DNA of 35,282 bases from Propionibacterium sp. (GCA_012838755.1 DUOQ01000212.1:1-35282); one strand, 5' to 3'. Shown: positions 10,890 to 20,330, counted from the first letter of the stretch. Numbers and translations: made by a program. The notes: generated from the letters alone by a model not told the origin.

Positions 10890-11963
10890 ATGTCCGTCCG
10901 TGAAGACGCCAAGTGGTCCCTCGTCGTCCCCACGTCCATGGGCGTGCGGATCACCCCCGAGAACCGGGCCCCCGTCCACACCGCCGACCGCTTCTTCCTC
11001 CAGGCGACGAGCGCCGAGACCAATGTGGCCAGCGTCATGTCCCACCTCGGCGAGCCCACCCTGGTCCTCACCGCGTTCGTCAAGGGCTCCCCGATCTCGG
11101 CCCTCATCAAGGCCGACCTGCGCAAGCGCAACATGAGCTACGAAGGCCCCGACCTCGACCAGGGTGATGCCTGGGGACTGCGCCACCAGTTCAACATCGC
11201 CGACTCCGGGTTCGGCGGCCGCGCGCCCCGCGTGTGGAACGACCGCTCCGGCGAGGTCGGTCGCGAGCTGGGCGTCGACCAGTTCGACCTCGACCGCCTC
11301 TTCGGCGAGGAGGGCGTGAAGATCCTGCACCTCTCCGGCCTGATCGCCGCCCTGTCGCCGTCGACATCGACGTTCTGCGTCGAGCTGGCCAAGGCGGCCC
11401 GCAAGCACGGCACGCTCGTCGCGATGGACCTCAACTACCGCGCCACCTTCTGGAAGGGCCGCGAGGAGGAGCTCTCCGCCGCGTTCGACGAGATCGCACA
11501 GAACTGCGACATCCTTTACGGCAACGAGGAGGACTTCCAGCTGTGCCTCGGCATCGAGGGCCCCGAGGCCGGCGGTGACTCCATCGACGCGAAGATCGAG
11601 GAGTTCAAGAAGATGATCGGCCGCATCAAGGAGCGTTACCCCGACGCGCACTGGATCGGCACCTCCCTGCGTGAGGTCGAGTCGGCCAACCGCCACCAGT
11701 GGGGCATCCTGCTGTGGAACGACGGCGAGTTCTACCTGGCCCCGCTGCGCGCCATCGACGTCATGGACCGCATCGGCGGCGGCGACGGCTCGGTCGGCGG
11801 GGTGCTGTACGGCATCACCCAGGGCTGGGACGTCGAGAAGTGCGCCCAGTTCGGGTGGGCCACCGGCGCCCTCGCGGCCACGTCGCTGTACGACTACGGC
11901 GCACCGGCCGACGAGAAGCAGGTCTGGGACCTCTGGAAGGGCAACGCACGCGTGCAGCGCTGA
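10890..11963 (+). CDS. PfkB-family sugar kinase (2-keto-3-deoxygluconate kinase-like)
   Basis: A 357-residue ribokinase-fold carbohydrate kinase. The N-terminal region has the substrate-lid part (ATSAETNVASVMSHLG), the middle has MDLNYRATFW, which in this family follows the β-strand beside the sugar, and the C-terminal anion hole/ATP motif is RIGGGDGSVGG with catalytic base Asp299. Overall it looks most like 2-keto-3-deoxygluconate kinases, but the usual aromatic or other residue after the GGGDG is Ser here, and no Entner-Doudoroff or sugar-uptake gene is near. The substrate is therefore uncertain. The ATG has AGAAAGG at 6 nt. It is a separate unit after the gat operon and converges with the XRE gene across 45 bp. 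Confidence 0.78.
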   Translation: MSVREDAKWSLVVPTSMGVRITPENRAPVHTADRFFLQATSAETNVASVMSHLGEPTLVLTAFVKGSPISALIKADLRKRNMSYEGPDLDQGDAWGLRHQFNIADSGFGGRAPRVWNDRSGEVGRELGVDQFDLDRLFGEEGVKILHLSGLIAALSPSTSTFCVELAKAARKHGTLVAMDLNYRATFWKGREEELSAAFDEIAQNCDILYGNEEDFQLCLGIEGPEAGGDSIDAKIEEFKKMIGRIKERYPDAHWIGTSLREVESANRHQWGILLWNDGEFYLAPLRAIDVMDRIGGGDGSVGGVLYGITQGWDVEKCAQFGWATGALAATSLYDYGAPADEKQVWDLWKGNARVQR

Positions 11964-12008
11964 CGCCTTTGTTGGGCCTGGTGGCCCTCGCAACGGTGCC
12001 CGCTCCCG

Positions 12009-12632
12009 TCAGGGGGTGGGCGCCGTCGCTGTCTCGGCAGCCTCACACTGGCACGGGCATTTCGGGACGCAGTACGCCGATTCCTCACAGGCCATCGGGC
12101 ACGAGCAGGGGGACGGTTCGGGCGGCGGTGGGTGGAAGCGGAGCCGGCGTCGGACCAGTTCCAGCGCGCGTGCGTGGCGAACCTGCCGTCGCCGGTCACG
12201 CTCCGCCAGGAAGTGCTCCAGCGGTGGGTGGTCACGCTGGGGGGCGGCCGCAGCCGCTCGATTGCGATCGCGTCGCGGCCGGTGGGGCGTCGTGAGCCGC
12301 GGCTCTCCGCTCAGCGGGTCGGTGGTCTCGCCCAGGTCGAGGTGGGCCGGGAACCGTCGCCGCTGACCATCACGCGGGGCCTCGTCGGCCATCGGCTCGA
12401 CGGCGCCTCCGTCGCTGTCCACCACCGTGAGGTGCAGCGCGGCCAGTCCCAGCAGCCGTTGGAACTGCTCGAGGTCGGGGAGCACCTCGCCGCTCTCCCA
12501 ACGCCCGACCGTGGAGCGTCCCACGCCCAACTGAACCGCGAGCTCACGCTGGCTGAGGTCGGCCGAACGGCGCGCCCGCCGAATGATGCCGGGGACGTCG
12601 AGCGCTGTCCTGGCGTCATGCGTGTTCTCCAT
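12009..12632 (-). CDS. XRE-family regulator with cysteine-rich tail
   Basis: A 207-residue protein with an N-terminal Cro/cI-type helix-turn-helix (~12-65: [21 protein letters not shown], then [13 protein letters not shown]). The middle (~80-165) is polar and basic with no known domain. The C-terminus (176-196) has seven cysteines in 21 residues, arranged as C-x-C-x3-C-x5-C-x3-C-x-C-x-C. This could bind zinc, copper or an Fe-S cluster, which would make it a metal or redox sensor, but I know no match. ATG 12632 is chosen because the regulator begins there and a CAGACT hexamer lies 6 nt upstream. An inverted repeat over that promoter suggests autoregulation. No obvious target gene adjoins it besides the divergently unrelated neighbours. 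Confidence 0.68.
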   Translation of the reverse strand: MENTHDARTALDVPGIIRRARRSADLSQRELAVQLGVGRSTVGRWESGEVLPDLEQFQRLLGLAALHLTVVDSDGGAVEPMADEAPRDGQRRRFPAHLDLGETTDPLSGEPRLTTPHRPRRDRNRAAAAAPQRDHPPLEHFLAERDRRRQVRHARALELVRRRLRFHPPPPEPSPCSCPMACEESAYCVPKCPCQCEAAETATAPTP

Positions 12633-12638
12633 GCCGGC

Positions 12639-12661
12639 AGTCTGTCGCGCCGTTCCGACAG
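12639..12661 (-). promoter_or_regulatory. Promoter and candidate operator of the XRE gene
   Basis: CTGTCG (12642-12647) and CGACAG (12656-12661) form a perfect 6-8-6 inverted repeat. It overlaps the minus-strand hexamer CAGACT (12644-12639), which is 6 nt from the ATG. A dimeric regulator bound here would block RNA polymerase, so autorepression is likely; this is inference. Confidence 0.5.
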
Positions 12662-12687
12662 TTCCCGGGACACACCCTCCGACGGAC

Positions 12688-12722
12688 TCCCCACCTGCTC
12701 CGCCCAGCGGAGCAGGTGGGGA
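12688..12722 (-). terminator. Perfect 16-bp hairpin
   Basis: Arms 12688-12703 and 12707-12722 pair without mismatch around a 3-nt loop. For minus-strand transcripts from the TIGR03085 gene it lies 35 bp after the last stop (12758), and it is 55 bp before the XRE start. No T-run follows, as is usual in actinobacteria. A terminator is the best guess; a protein-binding site is possible. Confidence 0.65.
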
Positions 12723-12757
12723 ATGATCGGGCAGGTGTTCCCCGGGCTTTGCGCAGG

Positions 12758-12970
12758 TCAGGGCAGGGTGCGGACGGACGCCGCGGCCTCGAGCCACTCG
12801 AACACCAGCCCCCCAAGCCCGCGGTGGAGGTCGCGTGCGACGACCCGCGCTCGGCGCCAGAGCGCCGCGGTGGGGGCGTCCGGCCCGGACAGGCGTGCGG
12901 CGTCCACGAACCGCGCGCGTGCCGCGAGGATCCGGTGCCGGTCGCGGTCAGAACCCGCTGTGGGAGGCAA
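12758..12970 (-). CDS. Doubtful small ORF downstream of the TIGR03085 gene
   Basis: I do not recognise this product. The frame would code for up to 70 residues from TTG 12970, or about 49 from an internal GTG, with predicted helices and the hydrophobic piece [10 protein letters not shown] near the end. It overlaps the TIGR03085 stop by 23 bp and is followed by the strong hairpin at 12688-12722, as expected for the last gene of an operon. Third codon positions are nearly all G or C, like real genes here, but that also happens by chance in this composition. No good ribosome binding site or ATG is seen. It could be a short real gene, a remnant or noise. Confidence 0.3.
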   Translation of the reverse strand: MPPTAGSDRDRHRILAARARFVDAARLSGPDAPTAALWRRARVVARDLHRGLGGLVFEWLEAAASVRTLP

Positions 12971-13580
12971 GGAGTTCCTCCTTGACCTCGGGAGGGCCGA
13001 TGAGCTGCACGTCGGCGTCCGCCATGCGGCCGAACGCGAACAACAGCAGCTCGGACGGCTTGCCGATCACGATCACGGTCGTGTCGCCCGCCTTGGCACG
13101 CAACCGCTGGGGGCGGTCGGTGCGCTCGAGCATGACGCCGCACGGCGCCTTGCGGAACAGCGCCTTGGCCGAGCCGTTCAGGCCCTTGGCGACGTGGTCC
13201 TCGAACTCCTGGGTGGTCTCGCGCGGCGGCAGGCCGGCGGGGCGGCGGACGTCCTCGGTGTGCACGAAGAACTCGGTCGTGTTGGCCAACTCGTCGAGCA
13301 CCGGCAGCGCGAACAGCGAGATCGGACGGGGCCCCCGGCGGATCTGCTGGACCAGCTCGGGATACAGCCAGCGGCGCTTGGTCGCCTCCATCCGGGACGC
13401 CGTCACGTCGGCGAGGGCTCCGATGAGGAGGCCGGGCGCCGCGGAGGGATCGTTCTCGCGCACCCAGATGTGCGCGGCGAGGTCGTGGGACGTCCACCCC
13501 TCGCACAAGGTCGGCGCGTCGGGGCCGGCCTCCAGGAGTGCGTCACACAGTGCAGCCCGTTCCTCCGCAGCGAAACCCAT
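12948..13580 (-). CDS. TIGR03085-type protein (DinB/maleylpyruvate isomerase superfamily)
   Basis: A 210-residue protein typical of actinobacteria. It starts with [20 protein letters not shown] and contains [15 protein letters not shown] (~30-42) and [11 protein letters not shown] (~105), histidine positions that form the metal site in the DinB/mycothiol-dependent isomerase superfamily. The C-terminal part (~150-205) is a small sterol-carrier-like or wing region ([22 protein letters not shown]). Enzymes of this group often use mycothiol, but the substrate is unknown. The ATG is 6 nt behind TAGGGT. It is divergent from hisI across 39 bp, so both promoters are packed face to face. Confidence 0.78.
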   Translation of the reverse strand: MGFAAEERAALCDALLEAGPDAPTLCEGWTSHDLAAHIWVRENDPSAAPGLLIGALADVTASRMEATKRRWLYPELVQQIRRGPRPISLFALPVLDELANTTEFFVHTEDVRRPAGLPPRETTQEFEDHVAKGLNGSAKALFRKAPCGVMLERTDRPQRLRAKAGDTTVIVIGKPSELLLFAFGRMADADVQLIGPPEVKEELLASHSGF

Positions 13581-13586
13581 GGCGCA

Positions 13587-13592
13587 ACCCTA
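13587..13592 (-). promoter_or_regulatory. -10 element of the TIGR03085 gene, leaderless type
   Basis: TAGGGT on the minus strand with 6 nt to the ATG at 13580. It lies 14 bp from the plus-strand hexamer of hisI, so the two divergent promoters must compete for space. Confidence 0.55.
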
Positions 13593-13606
13593 GCTGCCGC
13601 GCGTGC

Positions 13607-13612
13607 CAGAAT
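13607..13612 (+). promoter_or_regulatory. -10 element of hisI-trp, leaderless type
   Basis: CAGAAT followed by 7 nt and ATG 13620. It supports ATG 13620 over the in-frame ATG at 13611, which lies inside the hexamer. Probable promoter of the whole hisI-trp-lgt cluster; no leader for classical trp attenuation fits before the start codon. Confidence 0.4.
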
Positions 13613-13619
13613 GGCGGCC

Positions 13620-13976
13620 ATGCCCAACTCCCTCGACCCGTCGATCGCCGCGAGCCTGAAACGCAACGCCGAAGGCCTCGTCGCCGCGGTCGTCCAGGAC
13701 GCGACGAGCGGCGCCGTCCTCATGCAGGCCTGGATGAACGACGAGGCGCTCGCCCGCACCCTCGCCAGCCGCGAGGCCACCTACTGGTCGCGCTCGCGCG
13801 GGGAGATCTGGGTGAAGGGGCTGACCAGCGGGCACACCCAGCACGTCCGGACGGTGCGGCTCGACTGCGACGGCGACAGCGTCCTGCTCACCGTGGACCA
13901 GGTCGGGGGCGCCTGCCACACCGGTGACACCACCTGCTTCGACGCCCGCGAACTGCTGGGGGAGGAGAACGCGTGA
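13620..13976 (+). CDS. hisI: Phosphoribosyl-AMP cyclohydrolase HisI
   Basis: HisI opens the adenine ring of phosphoribosyl-AMP, the third step of histidine synthesis. The 118 residues are a single PRA-CH domain without the HisE pyrophosphohydrolase fusion found in many enteric bacteria. Family segments visible are [28 protein letters not shown], and the metal-binding DCDGD and [11 protein letters not shown] region. The stop overlaps the trpE start (GTGA). Histidine and tryptophan synthesis both draw on PRPP, and the hisI-trpE pairing is known in actinobacteria. hisI is cotranscribed as the first gene of the cluster. Confidence 0.95.
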   Translation: MPNSLDPSIAASLKRNAEGLVAAVVQDATSGAVLMQAWMNDEALARTLASREATYWSRSRGEIWVKGLTSGHTQHVRTVRLDCDGDSVLLTVDQVGGACHTGDTTCFDARELLGEENA

Positions 13977-15484
13977 TCGCCCCGACCACCAGCCCCGACC
14001 TCGCCGGGTTCCGGGCCCAGGCCGCCGGGCAGGGACGCCGCATCGTCTCGGTGCACACCCGCCTGCTCGCCGACGACATCACCCCCATCGGCCTCTACCA
14101 CCACCTGTGCGGCGACCGGACCAACACGTTCCTGTTCGAGTCCGCCGAGCAGGGCGTCTGGGCGCGCTACTCGATCGTCGGCGTCAACGCGGCGGCCGTG
14201 CTGTCCGAGACCGACGGCCAGGCGACCTGGTCGGGCCGCGGACTGGCCAACCTCCCGACCGGTGGGGACCCGCTCGAGGTGCTCGCCGAGACCCTCGAGC
14301 GCCTGCACACCCCCCGCGACGAGGAACTGCCCCCGATGACCTCGGGCATGGTCGGCTACCTGGGCTACGACATCGTCCGGCGCCTGGAACGCCTGCCCGA
14401 CTCCAACCCGGACGACCTGAAGGTGCCCGAGCTGGTGATGATGCTTGCGGCCGACGTCGCCGTGCTCGACCACCACACCGGCGAGGTGTGGCTGGTCGCG
14501 AACGCGATCAACTACGACGACACCGGCGAGCGCATCGACGAGGCGCACGCCGACGCCGTCGCCCGCGTCCAGGCGATGGTGGCCCGGCTGCGGGAGCCGT
14601 CGGCGCCCCTGCTCAGCCTGCGCCCCGTCGAGCCCGCCGAACCGACCATCACGCGGCAGCGCACCCAGCCCGAGTTCGAGGCCGCCGTGCGCGAGGCCGT
14701 CGAGGACATCAAGGCCGGCGAGGCCTTCCAGGTGGTCGTCAGCCAACGCTTCGAGGCGGAGTGCGACGCAGACCCGCTCGACGTCTACCGCGTGCTGCGC
14801 CGCAGCAACCCCAGCCCCTACATGTACCTGCTGCGCCTCGACGGGCTGGCTGTGGTCGGCTCCAGCCCCGAGGCGCTGGTCACCGTGAACGACCGGCACG
14901 TGCTCACCCACCCGATCGCCGGCTCGCAACCGCGCGGGGCCACCCCCGAGGCGGACGCCGCGAACGAGGCGCGCCTGCTGTCCGACCCGAAGGAGCGGGC
15001 CGAGCACCTCATGCTGGTCGACCTCGGCCGCAACGACCTCGGCCGGGTCTGCGTGCCCGGGACGGTGAGCGTCGTGGAGTTCATGGTCGTACGCCGCTAC
15101 AGCCACATCATGCACCTGGAATCGACGGTCGTCGGCGAGCTCACCCCGGGCCGCACGGCGCTGGACGCCACCCTGTCCTGCTTCCCGGCCGGCACGCTGT
15201 CGGGCGCACCCAAGGTGCGCGCCATGGAGATCATCGACCGCCTCGAGGTCTCCCGCCGCGGACTGTACGGCGGCGTGGTCGGCTACTTCGACTTCGCAGG
15301 CAACTCCGACGTCGCCATCGCCATCCGCACCGCCGTCCTCCAGGGCGGCCGCGCGTACGTGCAGGCCGGCGGCGGCATCGTCGCCGACTCCGACCCCGCC
15401 TCGGAGGACCTCGAGTCCCGCAACAAGGCCGCGGCAGCGCTGCGGGCCGCGGTCACGGCGTCCGGTGTGCGGAGGCTCGGGTGA
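13973..15484 (+). CDS. trpE: Anthranilate synthase component I TrpE
   Basis: TrpE makes anthranilate from chorismate, with ammonia delivered by the TrpG glutaminase, in the first committed step of tryptophan synthesis. The 503-residue length is normal. The N-terminal domain has FLFESAEQG (~45-53), the LLES-type element that takes part in tryptophan feedback binding. The C-terminal chorismate-binding domain has [46 protein letters not shown] and [15 protein letters not shown]. TrpG and TrpD are not coded in this window. It overlaps hisI and the next gene by GTGA at both ends, so translation is coupled throughout. Confidence 0.96.
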   Translation: MIAPTTSPDLAGFRAQAAGQGRRIVSVHTRLLADDITPIGLYHHLCGDRTNTFLFESAEQGVWARYSIVGVNAAAVLSETDGQATWSGRGLANLPTGGDPLEVLAETLERLHTPRDEELPPMTSGMVGYLGYDIVRRLERLPDSNPDDLKVPELVMMLAADVAVLDHHTGEVWLVANAINYDDTGERIDEAHADAVARVQAMVARLREPSAPLLSLRPVEPAEPTITRQRTQPEFEAAVREAVEDIKAGEAFQVVVSQRFEAECDADPLDVYRVLRRSNPSPYMYLLRLDGLAVVGSSPEALVTVNDRHVLTHPIAGSQPRGATPEADAANEARLLSDPKERAEHLMLVDLGRNDLGRVCVPGTVSVVEFMVVRRYSHIMHLESTVVGELTPGRTALDATLSCFPAGTLSGAPKVRAMEIIDRLEVSRRGLYGGVVGYFDFAGNSDVAIAIRTAVLQGGRAYVQAGGGIVADSDPASEDLESRNKAAAALRAAVTASGVRRLG

Positions 15485-16035
15485 GGCTGGACCCACGCCC
15501 CGCCGTCGTGCTCGCCGCCCTGGCCGGGCTCGGCGTCGGGGCGCTCGCCGACTGGTGGCGGGTCGCGTGGGCCGGCGGCATGGCCGCCGAGGGCACGGCC
15601 GGGCTCAGCGGGTCGACGGGCACCGGGGGACTGGCCGCGATCCTGCCGAGTGCGGTGCTGGCCGCCATGCTCGCCACCCTCACCCTCGGCACGAACGGAC
15701 GCCGCGCCGTCGGCCTCGTGGCTGCCGCCCTCGGCATCGGGATGGCGGCCGTCGGCCTGGCGGGCCCCACCCCGTCGGACGCGGTCGTCGAGCAACAACT
15801 CGTCGCGGCAACCCTCGGCGGCGAGTGGAGCCTCACCGCCACGGCGGCCCCGGTGGCCTATGGTGTGATCGGCCTGATCGTGGCCGCGGCGTCCGCCTGG
15901 CTGGCCGCCCGACCACCGGTGAGGCGGGTCCGGGGCGTCCGGGAGGCGAGCGGCGAGGTGACAGACCCACTCGCTTCTTGGAAAGCTATGGACGACGGTC
16001 AGGATCCGACCGACGACGAAGGGGAGCGCGCATGA
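15481..16035 (+). CDS. Trp-operon associated membrane protein (PF09534/TIGR02234 type)
   Basis: A 184-residue integral membrane protein in the position that actinobacteria reserve for the Trp-operon associated family. Four hydrophobic segments are seen (about 9-24, 50-66, 75-92 and 119-139), with ADWWRVAW after the first and a polar, acidic tail (DPLASWKAMDDGQDPTDD). The biochemical role is unknown; a transport or sensing role linked to tryptophan is often supposed. It is identified by position and topology as well as weak sequence similarity. The GTG start overlaps the trpE stop, and the stop overlaps the next ATG (ATGA). Confidence 0.8.
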   Translation: MRLDPRPAVVLAALAGLGVGALADWWRVAWAGGMAAEGTAGLSGSTGTGGLAAILPSAVLAAMLATLTLGTNGRRAVGLVAAALGIGMAAVGLAGPTPSDAVVEQQLVAATLGGEWSLTATAAPVAYGVIGLIVAAASAWLAARPPVRRVRGVREASGEVTDPLASWKAMDDGQDPTDDEGERA

Positions 16036-16253
16036 GCAGCACGGTCAAGGAGAAGTATCACCACGGCAAGACGCCGGCCGCATGGGTGTCGACGATCATC
16101 GCCACGCTCGGTGCGCTGATCGGCACCGTCGGCTTCTTCCTCAACATCAACTGGACCCTCGTGTGGGTCGGCCTCGGCATCATGGTCGCCTCCGTGATCG
16201 TCGGGGGCGTCATGGTCAAGATGGGCTACGGCCAGTCCCTGATCGAGGAGTAG
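16032..16253 (+). CDS. HGxxPAAW-family small membrane protein
   Basis: A 73-residue protein with the family motif HGKTPAAW (residues 11-18) and two hydrophobic helices (about 19-37 and 43-62) connected by NINW. The family occurs across actinobacteria, frequently beside trpC as here, but no function is established. Both termini are expected on the cytoplasmic side. The ATG overlaps the stop of the preceding membrane protein by ATGA; trpC follows after 3 bp with GAGGAG as its ribosome binding site inside this gene. Two adjacent small membrane genes in the Trp operon suggest that they work together, which is inference. Confidence 0.82.
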   Translation: MSSTVKEKYHHGKTPAAWVSTIIATLGALIGTVGFFLNINWTLVWVGLGIMVASVIVGGVMVKMGYGQSLIEE

Positions 16254-16256
16254 GCG

Positions 16257-17054
16257 GTGGGCGTCCTCGATGACATCGTGGCCGGTGTCCGCGAGGACCT
16301 CGCCGACAGGCAGGCGCGTCGCAGCCTGCCCGACCTGATGGACGCGGTGGCGGCCATGCCGCCGACCCGTCCCGTGCTGGAGGCGTTCGCCGCCCCCGGG
16401 CTGTCCGTGATCGCCGAGGTCAAGCGGAGCTCCCCGTCGAAGGGGGCGCTGGCCGACATCCCCGACCCCGCTGCGCTCGCGAGCGCGTACGCCCGTGGGG
16501 GCGCGGGCGCCATCTCGGTGCTGACCGAGCGCCGGCGCTTCGGCGGGTCGCTGGAGGACCTCATGGCCGTCCGCGCGGCGGTCGACACCCCGATCCTGCG
16601 CAAGGACTTCATCGTGACCGACTACCAGCTCTGGGAGGCCCGCGCCGCCGGTGCCGACCTGGCGCTGCTGATGGTCGTCTCGCTCTCCGACGCCGAGCTG
16701 CGCCGCCTGTACGACCTCGCCCTCGAGCTGGGGCTGACGCCGCTGGTCGAGGTGCACACCGCCGAGGAGGCTCGGCGCGCCGTCGACCTCGGGGCCCGGC
16801 TCATCGGGGTGAACAACCGCAACCTGCAGACCCTCGACGTCGACATCGCCCAGTTCGAGACCCTGGTCGGGCTGATCCCCGACGACCGGGTCAAGGTGGC
16901 CGAATCCGGCATCCTGGCGGTGGCCGACGTCGAGCGCGTCGCCGCCGCCGGTGCCGACGTCATCCTCGTCGGCGAGGCCCTGGTGCGGCACGGCGACCCC
17001 GAGGCGTCCGTGGCACAGTTCATCTCCGCGGGGAGCGCTGCGCAGGTGGGATGA
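16257..17054 (+). CDS. trpC: Indole-3-glycerol phosphate synthase TrpC
   Basis: TrpC closes the indole ring, forming indole-3-glycerol phosphate from CdRP. The 265 residues form one TIM barrel without the TrpF isomerase fusion of enteric bacteria. The catalytic lysine region [13 protein letters not shown] (Lys56), [29 protein letters not shown] and VAESGI are all present. The GTG start is supported by GAGGAG 5 nt upstream. No trpF is coded here, so the preceding isomerase step may be done by PriA, the dual histidine/tryptophan isomerase of actinobacteria. trpB follows after 7 bp. Confidence 0.96.
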   Translation: MGVLDDIVAGVREDLADRQARRSLPDLMDAVAAMPPTRPVLEAFAAPGLSVIAEVKRSSPSKGALADIPDPAALASAYARGGAGAISVLTERRRFGGSLEDLMAVRAAVDTPILRKDFIVTDYQLWEARAAGADLALLMVVSLSDAELRRLYDLALELGLTPLVEVHTAEEARRAVDLGARLIGVNNRNLQTLDVDIAQFETLVGLIPDDRVKVAESGILAVADVERVAAAGADVILVGEALVRHGDPEASVAQFISAGSAAQVG

Positions 17055-17061
17055 TGGCGGG

Positions 17062-18305
<1,244 letters not shown>

Positions 18306-18306
<1 letters not shown>

Positions 18307-19142
18307 TGGCGCTCGGTGCCCACGCGGGCCGTTCCGGCCAGGTCCTGCTCGCCGCGCGCGAGGAGGGCCGCGCCGCCCTCGTCGCGTACCTGCCCGTCGG
18401 CTACCCCGACCTCGACATCTCGCTGGACGCCCTCCGCGCGGTGTGCGAGCCCGGCGACGGACCCGGCGTCGACCTGGTCGAGATCGGCATGCCGTACTCC
18501 GACCCGATCCTCGACGGACCCGTGATCCAGCGGGCGGGCACGTCGGCCCTGTCCCGCGGCGTCCGGACGCGTGACGTGTTCCGCGCCGTCGAGACCGTGG
18601 CGTCCACCGGCGTCACGCCGGTCTGCATGACCTACTGGAACATCGTCGACCGCTACGGCGTGGACGCGTTCGCGCGCGACTTCGCCAACGCCGGCGGGGT
18701 CGGCCTGATCACCCCCGACCTCACCCCCGACGAGGCGCATGATTGGATCGTCGCCTCCACCGAGCACGACCTCGACCGCATCTTCCTGGTCTCGCCGAGC
18801 TCGACCGACGAGCGGATCGTGGCGACCACGCAGGCCTGCCGCGGCTGGGTGTACGCCACCGCCGTGATGGGGGTGACGGGCGTGCGGCAGCAGACGTCGT
18901 CGATGGCTCCCGAGCTGGTCGCGCGCATCCGGGCGCTGTCGCCCGACACCCTCGTCGGCGTCGGCCTGGGCGTCAGCAACGGCGAGCAGGCCGCCGAGGT
19001 CGGGTCGTTCGCGGACGCCGTGATCGTCGGCTCGGCGTTCGTGCGCACGCTGATCGCGGCCGAGGACGCCGGGACCCCGGGTGACCTCACCGCCCTGCGT
19101 GGCGTCGTCGGTGACCTCGCCGCGGGGGTGCGCCGGCGGTAG
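18306..19142 (+). CDS. trpA: Tryptophan synthase alpha subunit TrpA
   Basis: TrpA cleaves indole-3-glycerol phosphate and passes indole through a tunnel to TrpB. The 278-residue TIM barrel has both catalytic acids: Glu59 in VEIGMPYSDP and Asp70 in LDGPVIQ, spaced 11 residues as in the known enzyme. YLPVGYP at the N-terminus, TYWNIVDRYG and GVGLGVSN (phosphate loop) are also present. The ATG overlaps the trpB stop by one base, and lgt begins 3 bp after the stop. Confidence 0.97.
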
Positions 19143-19145
19143 GGC

Positions 19146-20033
19146 ATGATGGGCGCCGTGATCCTGTCGATCCCCAGCCCTGACGTCAGCTCCTTCCAGA
19201 TCGGGCCGCTCACGATCCACATCTACGCGCTGTGCCTGATGACGGGCATGGTCGCGGCGTGGTTCATCGGGTCGCGCCGCTGGGTCGCCCGCGGTGGCCT
19301 GGCCGAGACCTTCGAGACGATCGTGCTCGTCGCCATCCCGTCGGGGATCGTCGGCGCACGGATCTACCACGTGATCACCCACTGGGAGGACTACTTCGGC
19401 CCCGGCCGCAACCCTTGGTCGGCGCTCTTCATCTGGGAGGGCGGCATCGCCATGTTCGGGTCGCTCATCGGCGGCGCGATCGGCGCGTGGCTGGCCGCCC
19501 GCAAGCTCGGCGCCCGCCTCCCGGCCTTCGCGGACGCGCTGGCCCCCGGCCTGATCATCGCCCAGGCGATCGGACGCCTCGGCAACTGGTTCAACCAGGA
19601 GCTCTTCGGCGGCCCGGACCACGGGCCCCTCGGACTGGAGATCGACCCGCAGTACCGGCCGGCCGAGCACGCCGACGTGCCGACGTTCCAGCCGACGTTC
19701 CTCTACGAGCTCTCGTGGAACCTCCTCGGGGGCCTGCTGCTGCTCTGGATCGACCGCAGGCTCAAGCTCGGGTGGGGCAAGCTGTTCGCGCTCTACATGG
19801 TCGTGTACGGCACCGGCCGCTTCTTCATCGAGGGCATCCGCACCGACTTCTCGTACTACTTCGGGCCGCTGCGCACGAACCAGGTGACGGCGCTGCTGGT
19901 GGCCCTGGCCGGCCTCGCGATCTTCGCGCTGCTGCAGCGCACGCGGAAGGGCCGCGAGCCGTGGGTCGAGCGCCGCGGTGTGGGCGGGCCCGACCACGAG
20001 GCCGCCGAGGATGGGGCGTCGGCCACGGCCTGA
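19146..20033 (+). CDS. lgt: Prolipoprotein diacylglyceryl transferase Lgt
   Basis: Lgt moves a diacylglyceryl group from phosphatidylglycerol to the lipobox cysteine of preprolipoproteins in the cell membrane. The 295-residue protein has about seven membrane segments. Visible are IWEGGIAMFGSLIGG in place of the histidine-containing loop of other bacteria (a usual actinobacterial variant), the signature IGRLGNWFNQELFG (~140-155) and GTGRFFIEGIRTD (~222). ATG 19146 is used; GTG 19158 also fits, since IPSP follows at once and CATGAT lies 7 nt before it. It is the last gene of the trp cluster and is followed by a hairpin at 20093-20129. Confidence 0.93.
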   Translation: MMGAVILSIPSPDVSSFQIGPLTIHIYALCLMTGMVAAWFIGSRRWVARGGLAETFETIVLVAIPSGIVGARIYHVITHWEDYFGPGRNPWSALFIWEGGIAMFGSLIGGAIGAWLAARKLGARLPAFADALAPGLIIAQAIGRLGNWFNQELFGGPDHGPLGLEIDPQYRPAEHADVPTFQPTFLYELSWNLLGGLLLLWIDRRLKLGWGKLFALYMVVYGTGRFFIEGIRTDFSYYFGPLRTNQVTALLVALAGLAIFALLQRTRKGREPWVERRGVGGPDHEAAEDGASATA

Positions 20034-20051
20034 GCGGGGGTGTGTCCGTGT

Positions 20052-20065
20052 GGCCGGCGCCGGCC
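20052..20065. repeat. 14-bp GC palindrome after lgt
   Basis: GGCCGGCGCCGGCC is a perfect palindrome 19 bp after the lgt stop. It could add to transcription termination with the 20093-20129 hairpin. Its composition makes chance occurrence possible. Confidence 0.4.
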
Positions 20066-20092
20066 GTCGGTTCCGCGGGATGTGTGTCCAGA

Positions 20093-20129
20093 ACTGTTAC
20101 GGGCGTCAGGGCGTTTCGCCCGTGACAGT
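20093..20129 (+). terminator. 13-bp hairpin after lgt
   Basis: ACTGTTACGGGCG pairs with CGCCCGTGACAGT over 13 bp with one G-U pair, around an 11-nt loop. It is 59 bp after the lgt stop with no T-run. It probably terminates the hisI-trp-lgt transcript. The remaining intergenic stretch (20130-20303) shows no gene that I would support. Confidence 0.6.
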
Positions 20130-20303
20130 GGTGCGTGACGACCACGACGAGATGGTGTTCACGTCGGGCGGGAGTTCTGCTCCAGTCAGCGGTCCTCGCG
20201 CCTGCGGATGGTGCGCCACCGGTGGGGGACCGGCCGGCACCTGCGGGTGACGAGCTGAGGGGTGAAGGGCGGGCCTGCGTCCAGATTCTGGAACCTGGGC
20301 GGT

Positions 20304-20319
20304 GTAACGCGCGCGAAAC
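20304..20319 (+). promoter_or_regulatory. GlnR-like box upstream of gltB
   Basis: GTAAC, 6 nt, GAAAC fits the consensus of GlnR, the actinobacterial nitrogen regulator (gTnAC-N6-GaAAC), at all conserved positions. It is 11 bp before the predicted -10 hexamer and so lies over the -35 region. Activation or repression cannot be decided from position alone. Confidence 0.6.
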
Positions 20320-20330
20320 ACGGCACACGC

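Noticed and set aside
13581-13972. Classical trp attenuator with Trp codons before trpE
   Set aside because: trpE overlaps hisI and there is no leader space or Trp-rich short ORF. No T-box features were seen either.
20080-20250. A 56-codon plus-strand ORF with five cysteines upstream of gltB
   Set aside because: It looked like another cysteine leader, but the cysteines are scattered, no promoter or ribosome binding site precedes it, and the hairpin at 20093-20129 lies within it.
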